DNA of 43,840 nucleotides from Phallus indusiatus (taxonomy: Eukaryota > Basidiomycota > Agaricomycetes > Phallales > Phallaceae). Location of the stretch: assembly GCA_027605045.1 (NCBI GenBank), contig JAQFWX010000199.1, positions 1-43,840 on the forward strand, in the 5' to 3' direction. This document shows positions 1 to 8,997 of this stretch, in pieces (position 1 is the first letter of the stretch; each line of letters starts with the position of its first letter). The notes under the pieces were generated by a model. It searched no databases. It had not been told where the DNA came from and saw nothing but the letters and a program-made list of their open reading frames with translations. A program made the position numbers and the translations under genes.

Positions 1-273
1 CCTAAACCTAAACCTAAACCTAAACCCTAAACCCTAAACCCTAAACCCTAAACCCTAAACCTAAACCCTAAACCTAAACCCTAAACCCTAAACCCTAAAC
101 CCTAAACCCTAAACCCTAAACCCTAAACCCTAAACCCTAAACCCTAAACCCTAAACCCTAAACCCTAAACCCTAAACCCTAAACCCTAAACCCTAAACCC
201 TAAACCCTAAACCCTAAACCCTAAACCCTAAACCCTAAACCCTAAACCCTAAACCCTAAACCCTAAACCCTAA
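1..273. repeat. Telomere, (CCCTAAA)n
   Basis: Near-perfect tandem 7-mers CCCTAAA run from the first base to about 273, roughly 39 units. A few 6-mers (CCTAAA) occur in the outermost 28 bases and again near 55-80. Read towards the chromosome end the strand is TTTAGGG, the orientation expected of a left telomere. The array stops abruptly at CCCTAACAGCATA, with no degenerate transition zone, and joins coding sequence directly. Confidence 0.97.
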
Positions 274-3200
274 CAGCATAATGACCGCGACGGGTTTGCG
301 AAGAGTGATTTGCCTGTATATCGCCTATTTCTTCTGCAAAAACCTCCGCAACTGACTTGCTTTCCGACAGCGAGAAGACAGAGTTGCAGTGGCGATGGCA
401 AAGCCCTATAAGGATCTGGCGCATGTCTGCGAGTCCAAACGATGAGTCCACACCAAGAAAATCAGCTGTAGACTCAGAAAGAAGCCGACTGAGATCCTTT
501 GACGTCCAGCGACCTTTTGGTCCAGTATAAAGGTAGTACTGGTAGTCATCAGCAACCTTGGGTAGCAGTGCTTTGACGATAGCGATCTCAACGGGGCGGA
601 CGAGTAAAAGATATGCCAGTAGTTGGCGACCGTTTTCTGTACAGAAGAAGTGCGGTGAGATCTTACGGTTCAATGTCATGCTCTCCGCCTTGTTGGGAGC
701 CACGCCATTGACGGGTTCGTTAGCGATGCAGACGATGGAGCGCGGATAGTTGGACTTGTTGGCAAAGCTCGTAGACATGAGCTCCGTCCCCTCGTAGGCT
801 GGCCATGTGTCATGTGGGATGAGAGAATAAAATACTCTAAAAAGCGTTGGCAGGCATGAAGCCACTGCAAGCATCGCTGCTTGCACCACACCCATCTATC
901 CCCGACATTAATACCAAAGAATGAGCGGTGGGCGGGATCATTGGAATTGAGGACAGTTTGCATAAATAACTTGAAGCCATCCGGGAAGCGGTTTCTCTTG
1001 TCGGTGAGAAAGGAGTAGCCGACATCGAGGTTGGAGGGATCATCGTATATGTGGTCGCTGACAGGGTCACCGATTTGAGCCAGTATGGGCCAGTCAAGGC
1101 CAAAAAGAAGCTCTTGAAAGAGTGTTCTCTCCCCTTCATCTACATTGTGTCTCACCATCGCCCTCAGGCCTTCGACGGTGCCAGGCGAGCCCTTGTAGGT
1201 GAAGGACATGTCATCTGGACTTGTGTACATAAAGTCGGGGAATCCGACTTCTTGTAATGCCGCTGGATTCACCGTTACCCAATAACCAAAAATAAGACCC
1301 AAGGGCGTTGACGAGCCTTGGATCATGAGAGGGTGTAGAAGGCTTATCTCTCTATGGTACGTGTCAGTGTCGGAAAAGAAAAGAAAGAGCTAGAAGGTAA
1401 GACGTACTGATACATGTCTGCAAATACGTCTGATCCTGCAGACTGAAGGTTGAGCGTAACTTCTGCAAGGGCGGTGCTCCGGGCCACGAACTGAACGGCA
1501 GCGAAGCTTTGTGTGATTAGACCAGGTAGCTTGAAAGAGCCGTCTGGAGTGAGATTGTGCCAGACAAGCCCCATCATGACCGGTTCACCTGATGGATGAG
1601 CGTGAAACCCTTCGAGACGATGTAGAAGTAGTCGCATAAGGACTTTGTGTAACTCCTGCTTGAGAGACGATTGTGACGCGTTGCCTGATTCGAGAAGATC
1701 GACGTATTCTTGAATGGCCTTGGACTGCACTCTAGAGAGTACGAATGGAAGCAGCGAGCCACTCTGAGACTGAAGAAGGTGGTGGCTGGCGATGATGAAT
1801 GTCACGACACTGGCATATCGTCTGATTGTCTTTTCGGAATCTGGAGGATTGAACATGGCTGGCTTGATGGTGCTGTGGCGAAACCGTGAATAAGAAAGCG
1901 AGTAAAGAAAGATGAAAACTTACGCAGTTACCGACCGAAGTATCTGTCGGATTTGTGGTGGCATCTCCACTAAGAACTCCATCACCTCCTCCAGGTAGAC
2001 CGTCAGGAGGTCGAGAGTGGACTTGAATACTACGTGCTGACGAACAAACCCAAAGAATTCCATGACACGAGGAAACTCGTAAACATCCACCCAGTTGAGC
2101 CAGCCTAGCTTTCTCAACCACGGTGGTGGCTCCCTGACAGCGATCTGACTGGGAGGGATATCTATAGGCAGAAGGGAATAAGCTGTCAAACACAGACCAA
2201 AAAGATGGTCTGCCGTCGGCGATTGAAGTCTTGACCGAACTGGTAGCCAGCGACCGAACTGAGGAGACAGAAAAATGAACTGAGCGGGGCCAAGCTCAGG
2301 CTGAGTGAATGGAATGCCGGGGTGATCTTTGGACCAGTGCGTTTGCATGGAGTGTACCGTTGTGGTGGCATGAATACACCGAGAGCAAGCATACGCCGAC
2401 TCCGTCCTGATGCCTTCGAACGCAATAATAGGTGGAGGCAGTGGAAAGGGTGTCGGAGTGAGTTCGAAGAAGGTCCTCTGGAAGGTTGCTGGATCAGAGA
2501 ACAATTGGTACTTTTTTTTGTATTCGTCCAGCACGGCGGAGTCGAACTTGGGCATTTCGTGCTGTTGGTGTGCGTGCCCTGAGGCAATCGAAGGCAGGAT
2601 GGGTTTGTTACATCCAAGACAGATCAAGAAATGACCCCGCGTATTGATAACAAAGCCCAGCGACTCTAAAATGTCGTCGGACTCAAGCTCGGGAACCTCA
2701 GCAGGATCTTCTGTACCGAGATTAGCAGGGGCTGGGGATGAGGATAGAGCTGATGCAGGGGACGAGGAGAACAGTAGTGCTGGTGCCGGTGCAGGGGACA
2801 AGGAGAACATTGGTGCTGGTGCTGGCACCGGTGTAGAGGTTGGAGTGGAAGTGGGGGTGGAAGTAGGGACGGCCGGGTTTGGCGGAGATGGCGGTAGCAT
2901 GAGCGAGGACGGTTCAGGAATGCTAGATGGAACTTGAAGGGGGTATAAGTATAAGTCTTGACGTAAAAAATACACTTACTGAATGTCCATTCGCGCTTTG
3001 ATGCGTGCCTTTTTAAAGAACTTACGTTCTTGAAATTTTTGTTACAGCAGGGGCATGAATATTCCCCGTTGGGTTCTGCATAAATAGTGTACGCTTGAAC
3101 AGCGTTTTTGAATATGACATGAGCTGGTTTCAAGTTTCTGAAAAAGAGTCTTGAGTAAAAGACAATAAGGAGCATGTGGATGACGAGACTAACCTCAGAG

Positions 3201-3650
3201 AAGACATGTTTAACAGGTATAAGAATGCTTTTGGGAAGCGTTGAAGAGAGTTCGAGGAGAATGTAGAAAGCGACTGTAAAGGATAGGTTTATATAGAATA
3301 CATGAAGCACGCTTAGAATGACTTACGTGTATTAGCAGATCTTGACAAAGTGACCCATGAATCTTGATGAGATGACCCGTGAAGGATTTCAGTGGGTTGG
3401 CACGGCATCTGGAAAGAGTGAAACTCAAAGTAAGCTAGGTGCCTGGCAACGGAGAAGATAAAACATACCGAGAGCACCGGAGCCAGTGTAAGATTAGAAC
3501 GGCGGAGATGTGGTTAAAAGAGCTAAAGGTGAATGGAGCTGCGGTGGCATCGGTAGTCCCAAAGAAGAAAGAAAAAGCGGAAAAAAAAGGAAAAAAAAAG
3601 ATTGAAAAAGGAACATTGGGCAAAAGCGCAACGAGACATGCCGGCAATTC
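263..3650 (-). pseudogene. Telomere-truncated OrsD/C2H2 gene of the subtelomeric RecQ-helicase (TLH) type
   Basis: About seven exons can be joined in frame through short GT-AG introns. The 5' part has a C2H2-like finger split by an intron (CSRC...GHLIKIH, about 3475-3360), then a canonical finger (YSCPCC...LKRH, about 3060-3010). After a Pro/Ser/Thr-rich linker come two OrsD-like Cys/His modules (HFLICLGCNKPIL...HQQHEMP and YACSRC...HWSKDHPG). The 3' part carries GQPTRG, TLNRKISPHFF, a stretch around LLAYLLLVRP, ADDYQYYLYTGPKGRWTSKD and finally HYAV. In fungal subtelomeric genes of this family a RecQ-like helicase normally follows; here the telomere begins instead and the TAG at 263-265 lies within it. 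One base is missing in a C4 run at 788-791, where the frame of GQPTRG must shift to continue. The 5' start is uncertain. The family link is from remembered motifs. Confidence 0.72.
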
Positions 3651-3822
3651 CTAGTCCAACAGAAAAAAGTTGTAAAAAAAAAGAGCCGAATGGATCAGGA
3701 GGGCACGAGCAACGAGACATGCCCTGAATAACCACTTGGCGAAGAAGAAAAAAAAAAAGAGAAAAAAAAACTTATAAATCATTGAGCCATGTCAGATCGA
3801 GGGTAAAAAAATTTGATTATTT

Positions 3823-5598
3823 CTAAGATAATTCGTTAATATTACGGTACATATCCCAACCTTTGCGCCAGTTTTCCTCTCCATCAGACTCTGTCTTAGC
3901 CTTCTCCTCCTTTGTAAGGCTTTTGACTGGTTGGCAGTTGTCATGCACCCACCTAAATAACTGACCCGCCGTATAGAAGGTCAAGGAGTACCGGGTCTCA
4001 TCTGGCTGAAGACCGGTGTTAAAGTGAGTGATGGCAGCAGAGGGGATAAAGACGATATCCCCAGGTGCTACCTCCAACTCAACTCCGGCTTCTTTCAGAC
4101 GAAGCTTACCTCCTTTTTTATGATCAAAGTCGCCCAGAACAATGATAGCACATTGACCAAACGCAAGGTTCTTAAAGTCCTTGTGCTGCACTGCCAATGT
4201 CTGGGGACCGAGATTGAGGCTGGACGCCATGAATGGCAGTCCGGGAAAGAATCGTACCATGTTATGACTTGCCTCTAACTTGAACATGTTTTCTTCGTAG
4301 TATTGATGAAGACAAGGGAACCACATCTTAAAAAAGTCTGAAACATGCCATTGGTCGGTGTCTGTGTTAGTAGTAAATGAAAGCACTTACTGTTGATATG
4401 GTGAGTCCAATGGTGGACATATTGATTGGTGAGATATTTATCAACCGCCACGCGATTTCGGATAGATTTCAATGCCGCTGGTTTCTACAGAGATGTCAAT
4501 AACAATCAAAAGCAAAAAAATAAGACAAAAGACTTACTTTAGGACCACCACCATAAGATATGCCCATCGCCATCGTCTTGAAGTAACCCCGCTTAAAGGT
4601 GTTGTTCTTCTTCTTCTTTTCACCTTCAGCGACATTGTTATTGTCTGGGGAGACAGAAGGGTCGGGTGGAGGGTGGATTTCGTTTACGCTTGCCCAACTC
4701 CAGCATGGCCTTCAGAAGGCCCTCCTTGAGGTTTTCAGGTGTTTGGGTTCCTGATGGCGTCCCCCTGATAGCAAAGATGCGACCGTGCTTGTCCACAAGA
4801 ACCGTAGTCGGTGCATTGGGACTGACAATGAATAACATAAGCACAATGTAAGGAAAGCAAGAAAAAAAGAACTTACTCATTTGAACGAGGGATATTGACC
4901 CATTTGTTCTTGTCTAGCAGATCGCTGCTCTGTCCTCTATTGACTCCAGTGAAGCCCGCCTTGGTTTTCTCTAGTACATTCGTTGCACAGAGTTCGACGT
5001 TGATTTTCTCGGCCTTGTCCATGATTTTTTTTTGAAGCTTCGCTAGCTTCTTTGCTTGTCGTGCCATGTCCCGACCCTCCTGTCGGTACTTTTGCTGGTA
5101 CCGCTTCCTCTTTTCCTTTTCTTGTGGTGTCTTGACACGCCGTGGTTTGGGAGCGGGGGGTGACGTGGAGGAGACGTTGGGAGTGGAGACGTTAGCAGCG
5201 GAGACGTTGGCGGTGGAGACATTGGCGGTGGAGACGTTGGCGGTGGAGACATTGGCGGTGGAGACGTTGGCGGTGGAGACGTTGGTGACAGAGTGGTTGG
5301 AGGCAGCACCGCGGTCTTGATGCTCATCCATACCATCATCACTCTGCAAGTTTCAACATTAGACCACATCTTAATAGAGTAAAAATGAACGACTTACTGA
5401 TAACGCCGACAGCGGGGACAGCGGTCCATACAGCCCATAGTTCTCAGTGTCCAGCTCATTCTCCTCTGCGTCTGACTCTGATTCATCGTCTGAATCACCA
5501 TCCTTGTCCAGCTCTGGCTCTAATGTGCGGTCGGACGTCAATCCATGAAGGTCAAAGTTAATTAACTTGATGACCTTGTGCGGTGGCAGGCGACGCAT
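3823..5598 (-). CDS. TET/JBP-like 2-oxoglutarate/Fe(II) dioxygenase-family protein
   Basis: Six exons join in frame: about 5598-5393, 5350-4876, 4830-4690, 4645-4541, 4485-4391 and 4335-3823. The C-terminal domain shows the double-stranded beta-helix pattern: an HxD metal motif (QHKDFKN), LGDF..KKGGKL, APGDIVF, the distal His in AAITHFNTG and the 2-oxoglutarate-type Arg in DETRYSL. Such domains oxidise methyl groups on nucleic acids in the TET/JBP family, which is greatly expanded in basidiomycetes and often travels with KDZ transposons. The N-terminal half is acidic, then carries a run of NVSTA pentapeptides, then a basic coiled-coil-like stretch. MRRLPPHK at 5598 is chosen as start; the frame is open up to 5793. 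The substrate is unknown, and assignment to TET/JBP rather than another fungal 2OG family is inference. Confidence 0.62.
5170..5292 (-). repeat. 15-bp coding minisatellite (NVSTA repeats)
   Basis: About eight imperfect copies of a 15-bp unit (GACGTTGGCGGTGGA on the plus strand) encode NVSTA pentapeptides in the N-terminal linker of the dioxygenase-like gene. Copies alternate between GACGTTG and GACATTG variants, and the outer copies carry changes to A or P. The repeat keeps the frame, so copy number can change without breaking the gene. Confidence 0.85.
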
Positions 5599-5799
5599 GA
5601 GGTAATAGTGTGGTGGTGGCGGTGATGCGATGGCGGTAGCAAAAGTGAGCGGAGGTAGAGGTGATGGTGTCAGAAAAAGGGAGGCAGCGACGGGACAGCT
5701 GCAGCTGCAGTAGCAGCAGCGAGGGTGGATGGCGGGTGCCGTGTCAAAGGCGACGTCAGCAAAGATGATGCTGAGAGAGCAGATAAGAGCCACGCGACA

Positions 5800-6300
5800 A
5801 TGTGAAAACCAACGCTGAGTGATGTTGAGGCGGTGGTGTTAAAAAAGAGAGCGACGCGACAATAAAAGGGGGAGGCGAGGGCGAGCAGTGACGGTGATGG
5901 CAGGACGTGGCAGAGATACAGCGAGAACCCAACAAGGACGCGACAGAGATGGCAAGAGCACTGGAAATGGAACTGACGGTGGCGACGGAACTGGCAGAGG
6001 AACAGTGATGGCGCAAAAAAAGAGGGCAGCGCGACAGCAGCAGCGTTAACTGCTGCAAAATAAAAGGTGGGCGTCTTAAAGGGGCTGGGAAGGAGTGATG
6101 GCGACGCTGAGATGACGCAGAGAGGCGGTGTGGATGCTGGTGACAAAAAGAGGGGCGGGGGAGGTGAAGGTGATGGGGGAAACCAACGGGACGCGACGAG
6201 GATGCGACGGAGGTGACAGGAGTGGCGGATACAATACTGTCAACATTTCAGTATCAGAAACAGACAACGTCACCCAGAAAATCCACCTGTTGCACGACGG
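5800..6300. other. Purine-rich low-complexity DNA upstream of the dioxygenase gene
   Basis: This stretch is full of imperfect GCGACGCGACA, GATGGCG and GGTGACGG words on the plus strand. The minus strand is open in more than one frame, but only because of this composition (Ser/Pro/Leu-rich nonsense). I see no conserved motif or convincing intron structure. It probably holds the promoter and 5' leader of the dioxygenase gene together with decayed short repeats. Confidence 0.5.
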
Positions 6301-6849
6301 CTACTCAAACTGAAAGCAGCCGAATATGCTAGGGCAGGAGCTGGATGACGTTGACAATGCAGCAAGACTTACCTGATAGAAACCTCTCAAAAAAAGGGCA
6401 AAGAAGCCCAATCCAAAAAGGATTCGAGTGCTGGGATTTGATAGGGTGGATGGGCGACTGGGGAGGCTGGGAGGGGGCCGGGATGACAGGGAAGATGGCG
6501 GTGCGAAGGCAGAAGCTGTTTTCAAACTCAGCTCACCCACAAGACACCATAACTCGCGACTCCTGCGAGAATGCGCGTCATTTACGCGTGTTTCGAAAAA
6601 CTAAAAAATACGTATTGTAGAGAAAAAAAAATAATAATATACGTCTGCTTTCGACGTCATTTTTGGCGCCGAAATGAGCGTTCTACGTCGAAAATACATT
6701 TGCACTTTTGCACTTTGTATATTTTCGGTATTAACGGTATCAAAGCTCACACGGCCATGAACCGGGTTCAACGGTAAACTCCGGAGGACGCATCATCCCG
6801 CCGGTTGATTCCCATTGGCCGTGGGAGACGACACTGCCTCTGCCTCTGC

Positions 6850-6975
6850 ACAGAGGCAATTGTGTGAAATTTTGTTTTCGCTCTACAGAGCTGAAAACTG
6901 AGCCAAATCGAAATAGGAAAAAGATGGGTACTTTATTTTTCGACGCTCTACAACTAATTTTGGGCGCTTAATGGG
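6850..6975. repeat. Dispersed ~120-bp repeat, copy 1
   Basis: It begins with CAGAGGCAATTGTGTGA and continues through a T-rich tract, CTCTACAGAGCT and an A-rich half to TTTTTCGACGCTCTACA. The same order of blocks occurs at 11,880-11,995 and, more diverged, inside the hAT-like MITE at about 13,250-13,400. This looks like the core of a non-autonomous transposon family. Confidence 0.6.
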
Positions 6976-7494
6976 CGCTTATTTAATTTAACAAGTGTTC
7001 ACCGGACCGAACGTCATCCAAACTTGACGCCACCCATCCATCGACTTCCGCTCACTTTTTATGAGCGGAAAAATTACTAAAAAAAGCAGTTTTCATAGCA
7101 GGTTCAAATAATGTACATATATAGCAGTAGTTACTTGGCAGCGGGGTGACGGTGAGCAGCGCAGAGTGTCGGGACACAGCTGTGAGAGTGCTCGGCAAAC
7201 TCCGTGCATGATGACGTGTGGTTTCGAGTGTCATCCAAACTCGTCACCGCGCATCCATCGCTTCCGCTCATATTTTTGAGTCGGAAAAATTACCTAAATT
7301 AGCTACATGAGTACTACATTTAGATACACTATTAATATTGCAGTGTTCGTCGAGACGAACGACGAGGAACGAGCATTTACTCGCTGTGCACTACAACGCC
7401 GGCGAGTTGTGTTTGAACTCCGACAGTGGACGCGCGTTGTGTAATGGGGCGGTGTGCGTCTATGGGGCGAGTGGATGACGCGGCATATAGAGTG

Positions 7495-7630
7495 TAACAG
7501 TGGCCGTGTGAAATGAACTCGGGCCGTGCGAAGTCTGTGAGAGGTAAACTCGGGCCGTGTGAAGTGAACTCTGAGCCGTGCGAAATGAACTTGAGCCAGG
7601 TAAAATGAACCCGGGCCGTGTGAACTAGCC
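7495..7630. repeat. ~22-bp minisatellite (CTCGGGCCGTGTGAARTGAA)
   Basis: About six imperfect tandem copies of a unit close to CTCGGGCCGTGTGAAGTGAA follow one another. Variants include CTCTGAGCCGTGCGAAATG and TTGAGCCAGGTAAAATG. The apparent minus-strand protein here (repeats of VHFTRPEF type) is a by-product of the repeat. Confidence 0.8.
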
Positions 7631-7739
7631 AGGCGAGCCAATCGGAAGGCTCAAACGGGCGCCTATCTTTCAATCGAGTATCGTTTGAGTCAGGAATAAT
7701 AGTAGACTGCAAATTTTTGTACCATATTTATACAAGAGT

Positions 7740-7880
7740 TCTCACAGTACAAAGTACTGTCTCCCTAAAATCAGTCTCTCCTCAAATAACCGAGATTGTA
7801 CTGTGGGAGAGTACTTTTCCGAGAATGGAAAAGTACTCTGTACTGTGGGAAAAGTACTCGCTAGTACTCTAGTACACCCG
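7740..7880. other. AGTACT-rich segment
   Basis: The palindrome AGTACT or its core GTACT recurs many times (AAAGTACTCTGTACTGTGGGAAAAGTACTCGCTAGTACTCTAGTAC). It lies just upstream of the third copy of the four-copy repeat. It is AT-rich and non-coding, and no known element is recognised. Confidence 0.5.
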
Positions 7881-8329
7881 AGTGAACTGTGTGAAGAATT
7901 ATTCTCAAAAAGGAAGTGTCCTCGCTTAACAGAGTGTCATCCAAACTCATCCTCGTCCATCCATCAAATAACAGGGGTTTTCTCGGGGAAAAATTATCAA
8001 AAATAGTTAATCTATATCCTAATTAAGACTACAAATTTTTGTACTAAATTTATACAGTAGTTTTTACAGTACAGAGCATATATGCACCGGAGTGAGTTCT
8101 CAAGTTAACCGAGGTTGAACTGTGGGAGAATACCAAAAGAGGAAGTGTCCTCGCCTAGCAGAGTGTCATCCAAAGTCCACCTCGTCCATCCATCACTTGC
8201 AGACTTATTTTGGTGGGGGTAAAGTGATTAAAAATAGCTAATATATTCCCTAATATAGAATACACTTTAAAATAATAAATTTATATACAAGTTCTCGGAG
8301 TACAGAGGGTGTAGTACCAGAGAAGGCTT

Positions 8330-8742
8330 CAGACTAGGCAGCCCACAAGGGCCCACCTCGCTAACCGAAGTACTTTCCCAGGATTCAACTTTATAGGGTA
8401 TAAGAGGATTATAATCATAGTAGGGATTTGAGAACATGATGATCGATGGCGGAGCAAGCTAATACCTACTGAGGCAATTCTCATCAGATTGAATAAGATT
8501 ACAGTACTTGGACCAAGTTTTATGGTTCTCGATAGCGAGAACGTCTAACGCCTGACTGAGTTGGTACGTTTGTTGTCTTGGTTTCAGGTGTCCCGCGCAA
8601 GAATAGAGTGGTTACGGCATGTGTATGGAACTCCAGTAACGGACAAATGTCGACATCATCTGACTTCACATTGACTTGAAGACAATCAGAATTGATTCAC
8701 TCGTGAATGAAGAATAGGAAAACATACTGTCCACGTCTTGGT
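8330..8742. other. Gene-free subtelomeric stretch
   Basis: I see no convincing coding frame, RNA gene or repeat here. It separates the four-copy repeat cluster from the small open frame and the broken SH3 gene that follow. Confidence 0.5.
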
Positions 8743-8907
8743 TCATACCCATCCTATATATTCCGCCTTAAGTTTACTCAGTTGCTCCTTTTCCGTCTGT
8801 GACACTCTAACGCTTCCTAGCATAGGACGCGTTAGTTTCCAAGCACCTTCCTTAGGCGCAACTGCTTTCTTCACTCGAACGGACAAGATAGTGTAGTTGG
8901 CTTGCAT
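8743..8907 (-). CDS. Small hypothetical protein (54 aa)
   Basis: A clean ATG-to-TGA frame of 54 codons beginning MQANYTILSVRVKKAVAPKE and ending KLKAEYIGWV. It is basic, with no membrane segment or known motif that I recognise. The TGA overlaps a possible intron donor (TGG|GTATGA), so the frame may instead be an internal exon. It lies just downstream of the point where the neighbouring SH3 gene loses homology and could be a remnant of another gene joined there. Function unknown. Confidence 0.3.
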   Translation of the reverse strand: MQANYTILSVRVKKAVAPKEGAWKLTRPMLGSVRVSQTEKEQLSKLKAEYIGWV

Positions 8908-8997
8908 GTTTTCGTCTGGAAGTTGTTGTAATCGTAGAGCTACCTTATTTCACGTGAGTGTTTTCGTCATTAACGCCATTGTTTTAATGCGTCTGGT

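Larger units (their letters stand above)
7012..8330. repeat. Four-copy diverged subtelomeric repeat cluster
   Basis: Copies start near 7,012, 7,227, 7,931 and 8,161. Each carries GTCATCCAAA, then about 15 bases later CCATCCATC, then a GGAAAAATTA-like block and an AT-rich tail (TAGCTAAT...). The last two copies also share their upstream flank, AGGAAGTGTCCTCGC, and ACTGTGGGAGA further out. There is no open frame of note. Copies 1 and 2 are separated from copies 3 and 4 by a 22-bp minisatellite. Confidence 0.75.

Noticed and set aside
2644..2937. Plus-strand frame rich in Gly, Ala and Asp opposite the OrsD-like gene
   Set aside because: It is the antisense of the Pro/Ser/Thr-rich linker; composition alone keeps it open.
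5670..6146. Long minus-strand frames rich in Ser, Pro and Leu
   Set aside because: Low-complexity DNA is open in several frames at once; no conserved motif or intron logic.
6301..6590. Possible small spliced membrane protein on the minus strand (MTRILAGVASYGVLW..., with a TATCAG|GTAAGT donor)
   Set aside because: A good donor exists, but alternative acceptors give different frames and no recognisable product, so it was not listed as a gene.
7303..7712. Minus-strand frames with VHFTRPEF-like repeats
   Set aside because: They are translations of the 22-bp minisatellite.
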